A stretch of 30,063 bases of DNA from JAQVWU01 sp964628455 (GTDB taxonomy: Bacteria; Bacillota; Clostridia; Oscillospirales; CAG-272). This document shows, piece by piece, positions 14,692 through 22,779 of this stretch (position 1 is its first letter; every line of letters starts with the position of its first letter). The notes below the pieces were generated by a model. It saw nothing but the letters and a program-made list of their open reading frames with translations. It had not been told where the DNA came from and made no database searches. The stretch lies in the NCBI GenBank assembly GCA_964628455.1, contig CAZVPD010000023.1, forward strand, positions 1 through 30,063. Direction: 5' to 3'. The position numbers were made by a program, and so were the translations under genes.

Positions 14692-15702
14692 TCAGAGGAC
14701 GGACGGGGTATAGGGGTTTTTCACATCCGCCCCGCAGGAACGCATAACCAGCTTGTGCACGTCAAGCTCGTATTCATAGGCAAACGGATTTTTCATTTCG
14801 CCTCTGACACAGCGGGCGAATTCGAGCATCATCTCGTCATAGCGGCCGAAGTCGGGGAAATTCAGTTCGCGGCGCCGGTTTTCGTAAGCGCCGGAAAAGG
14901 TTATGTCCGTATAAAAAGTGCGGGTCGGACGTTCGAGCGGTTCTATTTCATAGGTCGCGCGGCTGCCGCAGACCACCAGCTGACGCCGCCCGTATCCACC
15001 CACTTCCGTGGAGGTTGCCCGCGCGATCGATACGCCGTCGCGGTATTCGAACATCGCGCAGCCCTGGTCGACGGCTGTGACTCCGTCCATGCCCGAACAG
15101 CGGTTCAGCACGGTGATGTTTTCCGGCATGCCTTTGAACATATAGATCAGGTCCGTCATATGGCAGCCCAGAAAGAACATGATCCCGCCGGGGAAAGGCT
15201 TCATCCATTCGCGTTTTTCGGGGGTGTGATGCGTGTTCATCAGCGCGTCGACTTCATAGATCTGTCCGAGTTCGCCGGCACGGGCGCGGCGCAGGGCTTC
15301 TTTGACCGACGGATTATAGCGGTACATATAGGACATCTGGACGGTAAGATTTTTCTTTTTGGCCGTCGTGAGAAGCGCGGCGAATTCATCGACATCGGCG
15401 CCGGCAGGTTTGTCGATATGCACGTGGATCCCCTTTTCGACGCACTTGAAGGCGTCACGGACAAGTTCCGGTTCATAGCCCTCAACCTCGACAGCGTCGC
15501 AGCCGGATGAAAGCAGTTCCCGTTCGGTCATGACCGTGAGTCCGCGGTAGGAGGGGGTGTCTTTTATCCGCCGATACTGCTCCTCCGATTCGGGGACATA
15601 ACCGACGATCTCGAAAAGTTCGGGGTATTGCCTGACCGTATCCAGCATTCCCGTGCTGTGGTCGTGATACGTGCCAAGGTGGCCCAGTCTGATTTTTTTC
15701 AT
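14692..15702 (-). CDS. Gfo/Idh/MocA-family oxidoreductase
   Basis: A 336-residue NAD(P)-dependent sugar/cyclitol dehydrogenase family member. The N-terminal Rossmann segment KIRLGHLGTYHDHS is atypical, with HLGTYHDH in place of the usual GxGxxG. The family EKPxG motif appears as HIDKPAG with K98-P99. The C-terminal domain has GGIMFFLGCHMTDL, the substrate/catalytic His region. The SD GAAGGAG precedes ATG 15702. It is the last gene of the minus-strand operon, 28 bp after the MDR gene, and is followed by a strong terminator. Relatives oxidise or reduce sugars, inositols and glycosides. The two-domain context with epimerase and MDR enzymes suggests stepwise oxidation of an imported carbohydrate. 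The exact substrate is unknown. Confidence 0.87.
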   Translation of the reverse strand: MKKIRLGHLGTYHDHSTGMLDTVRQYPELFEIVGYVPESEEQYRRIKDTPSYRGLTVMTERELLSSGCDAVEVEGYEPELVRDAFKCVEKGIHVHIDKPAGADVDEFAALLTTAKKKNLTVQMSYMYRYNPSVKEALRRARAGELGQIYEVDALMNTHHTPEKREWMKPFPGGIMFFLGCHMTDLIYMFKGMPENITVLNRCSGMDGVTAVDQGCAMFEYRDGVSIARATSTEVGGYGRRQLVVCGSRATYEIEPLERPTRTFYTDITFSGAYENRRRELNFPDFGRYDEMMLEFARCVRGEMKNPFAYEYELDVHKLVMRSCGADVKNPYTPSVL

Positions 15703-15730
15703 TTTCCCGTATTCTCCTTCCGTTTGCTGT

Positions 15731-16759
15731 TCAGAATTTCAGCGCAGACCAGTCAAATAGCACTCCGACGGGAAAGCCGGCGCCTTTTACCAGCCGGCTG
15801 TAGACATCCGGCGCCTCGGACGGGGAATGAATCTCGCTGATGAGTTCCGCGAAATTCAGCCGCCTGCCGGACAGCAGGCGCAGCAGCGCCTTTATATCGT
15901 CCCGGTGGGTCCAGTGTCCGGGATAGGATTCCTCGGACGGACGCGCCAGGGTATGGGCGCCGATGACGCTGATGCCTGGTCCGTGTATCTTTCGGTAATA
16001 ATCCACGGTGAAATCCGGATCGCGCGTGCATCCGAGGAGCGCGACGCGCCCCAGTTTCGCCATGCAGTCAAGGGTCTCGATAAAGCCCTCTCCGCGTCCG
16101 GTCACCTCCGCGGCCGCCTGCACACCGCCGTGCGCCGCGGCTTTCACCTTCGCTGCGAAGTCCGGCGCCGCGGGGTCGAACGTGTGATCCGCGCCCAGTT
16201 TGAGTGCAAGCGAGCGCCTCTGCGCGTCAGGATCGGCCGCAATGACCGGATAGCAGCCGGCAGCTTTAAACAGCTGTACGGCAAACTGGCCGAGTATGCC
16301 CAGCCCGGTCACCAGTGCGGACTCACCGAGTTCCGGTTTCGTCTTGCGCACCGCCGCAAGCGGAAAGGACGCGATCATGGCAAGGGACGCTTCGGTCAGA
16401 GGGATATCGTCATCCTCTATCTTTACGATGTGGTCGTGTTCGCCGACCGTGATGTCCGCCGTATGCCGTCCCCAGTATACAACGACGCGGTCTCCTCGCT
16501 TCACCGTCCGGACGCCCTCTCCTGTTTCGGTTACGATGCCGGACGCGCTGTATCCGGATACGCGGGGGAAAACCGCTTCATCGGAGGGAGGTCCGATGCT
16601 GACGTTTTTATCGCCGGTGATATTGGCCCTTTCGGTTCCCGCGCTGATGGCGGTATAGGCGATTTTAACGGTCACTTCGCCCGCTCCGGGCGCACGGTAT
16701 TCCGCATCGGTCAGCTCCGCCGTATTCGGTTTTGTAAAGACGATCTGCTTTGTTTTCAT
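15731..16759 (-). CDS. MDR-superfamily dehydrogenase (zinc-type alcohol dehydrogenase-like)
   Basis: A 342-residue medium-chain dehydrogenase/reductase. ATG 16759 is chosen because AAGGAG lies eight bases upstream and MKTKQIVF is a natural N-terminus; the frame is open further upstream into the previous gene. The GroES-like domain contains TAISAGTERANI, the pattern of the BchC/bi-domain-oxidoreductase branch in which the usual catalytic zinc cysteine is absent. The Rossmann motif is TGLGILGQFA (residues 151-160). The C-terminal region contains the HTLARPSEESYPGHWTHRDD segment. It should carry out an NAD(P)-linked oxidation or reduction of an alcohol/ketone, possibly on a sugar derivative. It lies 20 bp after the quinone-reductase-like gene and 28 bp before the Gfo/Idh gene in the same operon. 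Confidence 0.82.
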   Translation of the reverse strand: MKTKQIVFTKPNTAELTDAEYRAPGAGEVTVKIAYTAISAGTERANITGDKNVSIGPPSDEAVFPRVSGYSASGIVTETGEGVRTVKRGDRVVVYWGRHTADITVGEHDHIVKIEDDDIPLTEASLAMIASFPLAAVRKTKPELGESALVTGLGILGQFAVQLFKAAGCYPVIAADPDAQRRSLALKLGADHTFDPAAPDFAAKVKAAAHGGVQAAAEVTGRGEGFIETLDCMAKLGRVALLGCTRDPDFTVDYYRKIHGPGISVIGAHTLARPSEESYPGHWTHRDDIKALLRLLSGRRLNFAELISEIHSPSEAPDVYSRLVKGAGFPVGVLFDWSALKF

Positions 16760-16779
16760 CTGTCGGGCTCCTTTTTTCC

Positions 16780-17766
16780 TTATGGGTCCGGGATCAGCAC
16801 CGCTTTGCCATATCCCGCGCTGTCCCCGAGCAGAGCATGCCCTTCCTGCGCGCGGGTCATCGGCAGTATGGCGCGTACAAACGGCTTGATTTCGCCGCGC
16901 TCCAGCAGCGGCCAGACCTCTTTTTTCAGACTGCCGATCACGCGGGCTTTGATCTCCGGGCTTCGCGAACGCAGGGTGCTGCCGATCAGCCTCGCGTTTT
17001 TGACATAAAGGCGCACAAGATCGATTTCGGCTTTCCGGCCTGCGAGGGCTGCGATCATGATCCAGCGGGCGCCGTAATTTACAAAAGGAAGACATCTGCC
17101 CGCCATATCTCCGCCGAGACAGTCAAGGGCAACGTCCACTCCGCGTCCGGCCTTTTCCTCTTTTGCAAGCACTTCGGCGATATCGCATTCCGAAGTGTTG
17201 ACGATCAGGTCCGCACCGAGTACCTCGGCATGGTCCCGCGCGCTTTCGCGGCGTATCGTGGTGATCACCCGCGCGCCGAACGCCTTTGCCATCGGTATCG
17301 CGGCGCCTGCCAGTCCGCTTGCCGCCGCATGCACGAGCAGTGTTTCGCCTGCCTGCAGCTGCGCCTCGAAGACAAGGTTGAGGTACGATGTGGCAAAAAT
17401 TTCCGGAAGGGAGGCGGCCTCCGCCATCGAAAAGCCGGCCGGCACGGGCAGCAGCATATCATAACGGACCGCGCAGTATTCGGCGTATCCGCCCCCTCCG
17501 AGCAGGGCGCATACGCGGTCGCCCGTAAGCCGGTCCGAAAGGACTTCGGCTTCGGATCCCATCGCGGCGATAACGCCCGAAATTTCCAGCCCCATCCATT
17601 CGGGCCAGCCGGGAGGAGAGGGATAAACGCCCTCCCGTTGCATCAGGTCGGCGCGGTTGATGCCGGCGGCGACTGTTTTTATCAGGACCTCGTCCGGTTT
17701 TATTACGGGATCGGGAACATCCGTCCAGACCAGCGACTTGTCTTCTCGAACCATGATTGCTTTCAA
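16780..17766 (-). CDS. Quinone oxidoreductase-like MDR protein (PIG3/QOR type)
   Basis: A 328-residue zinc-free MDR protein. GINRADLMQREGVYPSPPG (residues 35-53) is diagnostic of the quinone oxidoreductase PIG3/TP53I3-like branch. The NADPH-binding segment is VHAAASGLAGAAIPMAKAFG (145-164), in place of the more common HGGASGVG. Expected activity is NAD(P)H-dependent reduction of an enone or quinone-like substrate. The start is TTG at 17766, supported by CGGAG about nine bases upstream. It sits between the epimerase-like gene (25 bp) and the second MDR gene (20 bp). Two distinct MDR enzymes in one operon suggest successive redox steps on one compound. Confidence 0.85.
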   Translation of the reverse strand: MKAIMVREDKSLVWTDVPDPVIKPDEVLIKTVAAGINRADLMQREGVYPSPPGWPEWMGLEISGVIAAMGSEAEVLSDRLTGDRVCALLGGGGYAEYCAVRYDMLLPVPAGFSMAEAASLPEIFATSYLNLVFEAQLQAGETLLVHAAASGLAGAAIPMAKAFGARVITTIRRESARDHAEVLGADLIVNTSECDIAEVLAKEEKAGRGVDVALDCLGGDMAGRCLPFVNYGARWIMIAALAGRKAEIDLVRLYVKNARLIGSTLRSRSPEIKARVIGSLKKEVWPLLERGEIKPFVRAILPMTRAQEGHALLGDSAGYGKAVLIPDP

Positions 17767-17791
17767 ATTCGGTTACTCCGTATTTTTGATT

Positions 17792-18814
17792 TTACAGCCC
17801 GTGTGCGGCGGTATAAGCGTCCGTCAGACGATTGCGCTCCGTGTTCCCGCAGTCCGCAAACGCGCCGGGAGGCAGAGCGGATAATTCGCGTCTGAGGCCG
17901 TCGTATACCGTCGTCAGTTCGGACTGCTTCATACCGGCTGCGTTCAATATTTTTCGGTTGTCGATGACGCGGTTGAACAGGCGGTCGTAATCAAGCTGCC
18001 AGCGCAGTCCTTTGGCGTTGTTTGCCGAAAGGCACGACAGATAGTCCTCTTTGTCGGCAGCAGCGTATTTCAGGCCTGTCAGTTTACGGTAGTATTCCGC
18101 GATCTGACGCCAGGTGTTGTGTTCGGCTGTCGCTACGGTATATATTTCGCCGTAGGCATCCCTGTTGAGGACAAGCCTTGAGATCATTTTCGCAACGTCG
18201 CCCGCCCAGCTCATGGTCGCCGCAACATCCATGGCCTGACCGGGCAGTATGACGGTTTTGCCTGCCCGGGCGCGGTACACGACCGAATCGGCTTCCAGGG
18301 TGACGAGTTGAAAACGGCGTTTGGAAAAGGTGATCGCCGGACGTATCGCCGTCCAGCCGGTCAGCCCCGAACTTTTGAGGACGTCCTCTCCCATGGCTTT
18401 ATACAGCGAATATTCGTTTTCTTTCGCGGCAAGGAATTCCGCGTCTTCCGATACATCGAGCAGTCTCGGGGATCTTTCGGTGATCGGATGTTCCTTGTCC
18501 GCATAAATGCGATAGGAGGAGAGATAGATATAATGGTCGCAGCTTTCAGCCAGCCGGCGGAATTTCTGTCTGAATTCGGGTCCGTTGTAGATCATGAAAT
18601 CGACGATGCAGTGATATTCGTTTTTTAGTATCTGTGCGGCCGTCTCGTCGTTTTTGAAATCGGCTTTCATAGTGTGGACGGAGGGATTGTCCGGCTGTAT
18701 GTCGTCAAGCGAAACGACGTCCACCTTATAACCCAGTTTTACAAGTTCGGGAACGAGATAGACCCCCATTGCACCTGTGCCTCCGGGGACGAGAATTTTT
18801 TTTATGTCAGGCAT
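17792..18814 (-). CDS. NAD-dependent epimerase/dehydratase-family protein (extended SDR)
   Basis: A 340-residue extended short-chain dehydrogenase. ATG 18814 is preferred over an earlier in-frame ATG at 18862 because AAAGGA is correctly placed eight bases before it. The nucleotide-binding motif is VPGGTGAMG (residues 9-17). Catalytic YxxxK is Y135-S-L-Y-K139, with YLSSYRIYAD (97-106) supplying the Ser/Thr strand. Family members epimerise, dehydrate or oxidise sugars, often nucleotide-linked. Here the setting is a catabolic-looking operon with a binding lipoprotein 80 bp upstream and three other oxidoreductases downstream, so a free sugar or cyclitol substrate is possible. The substrate cannot be read from the sequence. 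Confidence 0.85.
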   Translation of the reverse strand: MPDIKKILVPGGTGAMGVYLVPELVKLGYKVDVVSLDDIQPDNPSVHTMKADFKNDETAAQILKNEYHCIVDFMIYNGPEFRQKFRRLAESCDHYIYLSSYRIYADKEHPITERSPRLLDVSEDAEFLAAKENEYSLYKAMGEDVLKSSGLTGWTAIRPAITFSKRRFQLVTLEADSVVYRARAGKTVILPGQAMDVAATMSWAGDVAKMISRLVLNRDAYGEIYTVATAEHNTWRQIAEYYRKLTGLKYAAADKEDYLSCLSANNAKGLRWQLDYDRLFNRVIDNRKILNAAGMKQSELTTVYDGLRRELSALPPGAFADCGNTERNRLTDAYTAAHGL

Positions 18815-18894
18815 GATAAACATCCTTTCCGAATTTCCGGGCTGCAGTCTCTGCCCGGGCAAGGACTTTTCGGGGCATCATGATTAAAAACCGC

Positions 18895-20382
18895 TTATCG
18901 GGCGCTTTCGATAGCCGAGATCCCTTCGAGATATTTCACAAGCGCGGTCTCGAGCTTTTTCTGATTTGCGGCGACGACCGAAGACATCTGCCCGGCTGAC
19001 TTCGCGCTGAAGGAGCAGCTGAAAAACACCCCTTCCGGGCTCCCTATGGCATTATTGTATGTATACCAGAAAGTCAGCAGCGCGCTGTCTCGTATCAGGT
19101 CATACATGCGGGCGCTGTCGCTGTCCATCGCGTATTTGGTCTTCATGGCCGTTTCGAAATACGCCGGTATAAGGCTGTTGTGATTGGCGCTCGACAGCGC
19201 TTCGAGTACGGCTCCGGCGGTTTCCGCGTCGGAACAGGTGACCGGCATCGAAAAAGCGTTCTGCGTATTCCGGCTGCAGTTATAATAGTTTTCCTGTTCT
19301 TCGTTGTATTTGGGATACGGCAGGATCCCGTATGAATCCTCGATGGCGCGGAAGCGCGAATTGATATCGTCCATTTCGGAGGTGATGAGCAGTATTTCGC
19401 CGGATACGAATTTTGAGGTAAGTAGGTCGTACCCCTCGCCTTTCACGGCGTCTGTGGTATTGCAGTAATAGACCCCGTCCGTTTCATTTTTCAGCCTGTA
19501 AAGCGCGTCGCAGATACCGGCGTCCCTTTGACTTCCGAACAGATAACGCCAGACGCCGTCTCCGTCCTTTTCATACATAAAGGTCCCGCAGCTTGTGATA
19601 AAACCCTTCGGATGGTTCGTATCGTGGAAAACAAAGCCGAGAAGGTCCTGCTGGTCATAGCTTCCGTTGCCGTCTATATCGGCGGTGGCGGTCTGCGCGG
19701 TTTCGATCAGCTTGTCGATCGTCCAGCGGCCGCCGTCCACCGTCTCGTACAGATTTTCGATATGGAAGTCTTCGGCCAGCGACGTATTGTAATACAGACA
19801 GAACAGGCATTTGAGATATCCGAGCGAGGCATCTCCCGAAATGAAGTAAAGGCGGTTGTCGATCGCCACGTTGTTCATCATATCCGACAGATAATAGGGC
19901 ATGCCGAGGTCTATGCATTCGATGCCCGCGATATTCATGAAGATGCCGTTCTGCATCATGACCGATGAGTTGCCGATCATCAGGTCGACCCAGTCATACA
20001 CATCGTCGCCGGCGCCGACCGCGTTTTTGATCGCGCTCATGTAGGCGTCGCGTGATTCGACATAATGGCCTGCCATGAGGATCACTTCGATGTCGGCGTT
20101 GAGCCGGTTTTCGACGGAAATGCGGTTGTTGTACAGCGTGTCGTTGACGAGTTCACCGTCCAGCGCTTCGGCAAAAAATTCGCCCGAAACCTCATCCCGG
20201 TAGAGGAATGTGACCGCAGCACCGCCAAGGTCAAGGCCGGCAGGAAGATTGTCCATGATCTTTTGTTCCGGGATGGTTTCGGTCTCTCCGGCTGTGACCT
20301 CCGCTTCGCTTTCCGCAGTGCCGCACGAAACAAAAACGAGGATCGCCGATACAAGCAGTGTGGCTGCTAATCGTGTTTTCAT
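18895..20382 (-). CDS. Solute-binding-type lipoprotein, paralog 4
   Basis: A 495-residue lipoprotein with lipobox FVSC (Cys20) and a GAGG SD before ATG 20382. Shared features with the other paralogs are the GLDLGGAAVTFLYRD entry segment, GMPYYLSDMM near the middle, and the EF-hand-like loop DIDGNGSYDQQD from Asp235. It is the most divergent of the four; for example the TAGC segment is replaced by QNGIFMNIAG. It is the first gene of the five-gene minus-strand operon. Its promoter region faces the AraC-type regulator gene, so the two are likely linked in control. No permease is in the operon. Ligand unknown; binding of a carbohydrate-like compound is inferred. Confidence 0.78.
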   Translation of the reverse strand: MKTRLAATLLVSAILVFVSCGTAESEAEVTAGETETIPEQKIMDNLPAGLDLGGAAVTFLYRDEVSGEFFAEALDGELVNDTLYNNRISVENRLNADIEVILMAGHYVESRDAYMSAIKNAVGAGDDVYDWVDLMIGNSSVMMQNGIFMNIAGIECIDLGMPYYLSDMMNNVAIDNRLYFISGDASLGYLKCLFCLYYNTSLAEDFHIENLYETVDGGRWTIDKLIETAQTATADIDGNGSYDQQDLLGFVFHDTNHPKGFITSCGTFMYEKDGDGVWRYLFGSQRDAGICDALYRLKNETDGVYYCNTTDAVKGEGYDLLTSKFVSGEILLITSEMDDINSRFRAIEDSYGILPYPKYNEEQENYYNCSRNTQNAFSMPVTCSDAETAGAVLEALSSANHNSLIPAYFETAMKTKYAMDSDSARMYDLIRDSALLTFWYTYNNAIGSPEGVFFSCSFSAKSAGQMSSVVAANQKKLETALVKYLEGISAIESAR

Positions 20383-20469
20383 TCTTTATTCCTCTTATTT
20401 CTCCGTCGGGCGGCAGAACGGCATTGCCCGAACGTCTTGTTATCCGTATCCGCCGTCTCCTTTTTACCG

Positions 20470-20475
20470 ATTATA
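20470..20475 (-). promoter_or_regulatory. Putative -10 box of the minus-strand oxidoreductase operon
   Basis: On the minus strand TATAAT is preceded by TATGA, about 90 bases before the start of paralog 4. The matching -35 region is a poor T-rich stretch, which would fit a promoter needing an activator. It lies only a few bases from the divergent plus-strand promoter. Confidence 0.5.
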
Positions 20476-20480
20476 TCATA

Positions 20481-20509
20481 TTGACACAAAAAAAATAATA
20501 CGCTATAAT
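20481..20509 (+). promoter_or_regulatory. Strong promoter of the AraC-type regulator gene
   Basis: TTGACA (20481-20486), a 17-base A-rich spacer, and TATAAT (20504-20509) form a consensus SigA promoter. The leader to ATG 20599 is about 80 bases. Confidence 0.85.
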
Positions 20510-20598
20510 GTCAGGTAAAGATACGATTCTGCTGTTCATAAGGGAAATCGCGAAAGTCGGGATCTCCGCAGACCTGCCGCGAAAGAAGGATTACAGAG

Positions 20599-21438
20599 AT
20601 GAATAACGGTGAGATATACAGCAAGAAGCTGTGCATGACGGAACTGCAGGTTCAGAAAATCCATTCACGCAACCCGCACTATTATGAGAACGGGATCGGA
20701 AACAACAACTCCGCTTTCGGATTTATCACTATGGGAAGCGTAACGCTCAGGTCTCCGGACAGGGTGATCGAGATCGGTGAAGGCGGCCTGTTTTATATAC
20801 CGGACGGCATTCGCTGCCATCTGATATGGCACGGCAATCCCGACATCGAGTTTTACAGCCTCGGGATCATATCAAAGCATCCCGAAAACAGCAGCCTGCA
20901 CCGGTACAGAATGACGGGTATCCCCGAGATGTCCGACCGGAAAACCCTTTCACGCATTGAAAGCATATACAATCTGCTGGCAAGCGGCGAATACATAAAC
21001 CAGATACGCGCCATTGCGCAATACTACGATTTCTTTGCCGACGTGCTCTCTTATATCCGTCAGAATGCCCCCGTCCGGTATAATCCCGCCCTTACGGCCG
21101 CGCTTGATCATATCGAAAAAAATTACCGTGAGGATTTCGGCATGGATGAGCTTGCGTCCCTGTGCTATATCAGCGAGTCCCGGCTGTACCACCTTTTTCA
21201 GAATGAACTGGGCACAACGCCGGTCAAATACCGCAATGAGATCCGCATAGAAAAAGCCGCGGCCGAACTGCGCGGGAGCAGCCGCTCCGTCGAGGATATA
21301 GCGGCGTCCTGCGGCATTCACTCGGGCGCTTATTTCCGCAGGCTGTTCCGCGGTATCACGGGGATGACCCCGTCCGAATACCGCTCGATGGCGGATACAA
21401 AAGCCCGGTCCGGGAGCAAAGCTCCGGCCGGCGGATGA
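20599..21438 (+). CDS. AraC-family transcriptional regulator with cupin sensor domain
   Basis: A 279-residue regulator of normal length. The N-terminal cupin-like sensing domain includes GFITMGSVTLRSPDRVIEIG and LFYIPDGIRCHLIWHG. The C-terminal double helix-turn-helix domain spans about residues 165-263: DELASLCYISESRLYHLFQ is the first HTH, and VEDIAASCGIHSGAYFRRLF with GMTPSEYR the second, matching the AraC signature. SD GAAGGA precedes ATG 20599. It is transcribed divergently from the five-gene oxidoreductase operon with overlapping promoter DNA, the usual layout for an activator that responds to the pathway's sugar-like substrate. Control of that operon is inferred from position. Confidence 0.92.
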   Translation: MNNGEIYSKKLCMTELQVQKIHSRNPHYYENGIGNNNSAFGFITMGSVTLRSPDRVIEIGEGGLFYIPDGIRCHLIWHGNPDIEFYSLGIISKHPENSSLHRYRMTGIPEMSDRKTLSRIESIYNLLASGEYINQIRAIAQYYDFFADVLSYIRQNAPVRYNPALTAALDHIEKNYREDFGMDELASLCYISESRLYHLFQNELGTTPVKYRNEIRIEKAAAELRGSSRSVEDIAASCGIHSGAYFRRLFRGITGMTPSEYRSMADTKARSGSKAPAGG

Positions 21439-21524
21439 AAAACAAAATTATCAGAACTGTGCTGCCCTATGAAAATTAAAAACAGATTTTCCGGAATAAA
21501 AACCGCCGCCGGTCCCGGATAATA

Positions 21525-21543
21525 ATTCTGTTAAAAACAGAAT
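21525..21543. repeat. Perfect inverted repeat between the AraC and kinase-like genes
   Basis: ATTCTGTT and AACAGAAT (8 bp each) flank a 3-base AAA centre. There is no T-run after it, so it is not a standard terminator. It may be an operator or RNA hairpin in the leader of the kinase-like gene. Confidence 0.4.
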
Positions 21544-21572
21544 CTGACAAAGACGAAAAGGAAGCCGAACGA

Positions 21573-22718
21573 TTGAAACAAGGAGATCACGGAGAGACGG
21601 ATGAACCGGAACAGTTCCGGGTTATAAGCGGAACGCTGCTGCCCGCCCTGAGCAGCATGTACGGCAGAAGCGTGCTTCGCGCGGATTGCCGGACGGACCG
21701 GCTGCACGGAGGGACGCTGGGCGACGTGCGGCTTGTTACGGGGACTGCCGAAACCGCTGACGGGGAGAAACTGCCCTATAAAATCGTTTTAAAGACGCAG
21801 AAAAAATGGGAGCGTCCCGGCGACCCCGATTCGTGGCGCAGGGAATACGACCTGTATGTGTCGGATTTCGGGAAAATCCTCACCGGTCCGCTGCACGGAC
21901 CGGAGCTGTATCACGCGGGTATCAGCGGCGACGAAGTCCGGCTGTGGATGGAGTATATCACCGGACTGTCGGGAAGCAGCCTCGGGATCGGAGACCTCGA
22001 ACATGCGGCTTGTGAACTGGGGCGTTTTCAGGGCCGGTATTACGGGCATCCGGAGATATTCGGTAAAACCAAATATCTGAGCCGGCTTGACACGCTCGAA
22101 AAAAATTTCGGACAGTGGCACACGCAGACCTATTCATACGAATTTCTGGTCTCGGAAAAATCCCGACTTCCGGAATTTATGAAAAAAATGCTTCTGAACG
22201 GGGAAATAAAGCTCTGCCGGGGCAAATCGTTCGAATACGGCTGCCTCAGGTCCGGGGGCTGCGGTCTGCCTCTACACTTAAAAAAGATGATCGCCGACAC
22301 GGACGGTCACAGGGAAGAGATATTCGCTTCCTTCAGAATCCTGCCGGCGGTATTCTGCCACCGGGACTTCTGGACGGAAAACATTTTTTTATCGGACGGG
22401 AAAATCCGGCTGATCGACTGGGACTGCGCCGGCATCGGATATGCGGGCGAGGATATCGCCAGCCTGGCTTTCGACGAGATCGGGACAGAAGACCTGCTTA
22501 TATATTTCCGCCGGCTGACAGCTGCATACACGGGGACACTTTCGGAATATATGCCGCTCCCGCCCCGGTTCGGCCGGTTCATAAGCAAAATGATCCTGAT
22601 CCTGTTCGGCTACAGGACGGTTCGGAGCTATATGTTTGCCGGATCGCCGGAAGAGAAGGAAGAGACGGTGCGGCGGTTGCAGATGATCTGCGAAATGCAG
22701 GATATGACGGATATATAG
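21573..22718 (+). CDS. Aminoglycoside phosphotransferase-family kinase-like protein
   Basis: A 381-residue protein of the APH/choline kinase fold. TTG 21573 is the likely start, with AAAAGGAAG about ten bases upstream. The catalytic loop is FCHRDFWTENIFL, with H263, D265 and N270, and the metal-binding strand is IRLIDWDCAG, with D282 and D284. The N-lobe contains YKIVLKTQKKW with a probable ATP-binding Lys. Such enzymes phosphorylate small molecules such as aminoglycosides, choline, sugars or amino sugars. There is nothing specific to antibiotic resistance here, and the sequence looks housekeeping or metabolic. The gene stands alone on the plus strand, 134 bp after the AraC gene and converging on the crtO-like gene. 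Confidence 0.83.
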   Translation: MKQGDHGETDEPEQFRVISGTLLPALSSMYGRSVLRADCRTDRLHGGTLGDVRLVTGTAETADGEKLPYKIVLKTQKKWERPGDPDSWRREYDLYVSDFGKILTGPLHGPELYHAGISGDEVRLWMEYITGLSGSSLGIGDLEHAACELGRFQGRYYGHPEIFGKTKYLSRLDTLEKNFGQWHTQTYSYEFLVSEKSRLPEFMKKMLLNGEIKLCRGKSFEYGCLRSGGCGLPLHLKKMIADTDGHREEIFASFRILPAVFCHRDFWTENIFLSDGKIRLIDWDCAGIGYAGEDIASLAFDEIGTEDLLIYFRRLTAAYTGTLSEYMPLPPRFGRFISKMILILFGYRTVRSYMFAGSPEEKEETVRRLQMICEMQDMTDI

Positions 22719-22779
22719 AGGTTTCCGGGATGCGGAATGCGCCCGGATGACCGGCGGGATGCTTCGGGTAAACGGAGTG

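Noticed and set aside
21573..22718. Aminoglycoside resistance gene
   Set aside because: Only the general kinase fold motifs are shared. Composition matches the chromosome and there is no mobile context at this locus, so a metabolic small-molecule kinase is more likely.
22726..22749. Terminator between the convergent kinase-like and crtO-like genes
   Set aside because: TCCGGG and CCCGGA form only a 6-bp stem with a 12-base loop and no T-run on either strand.
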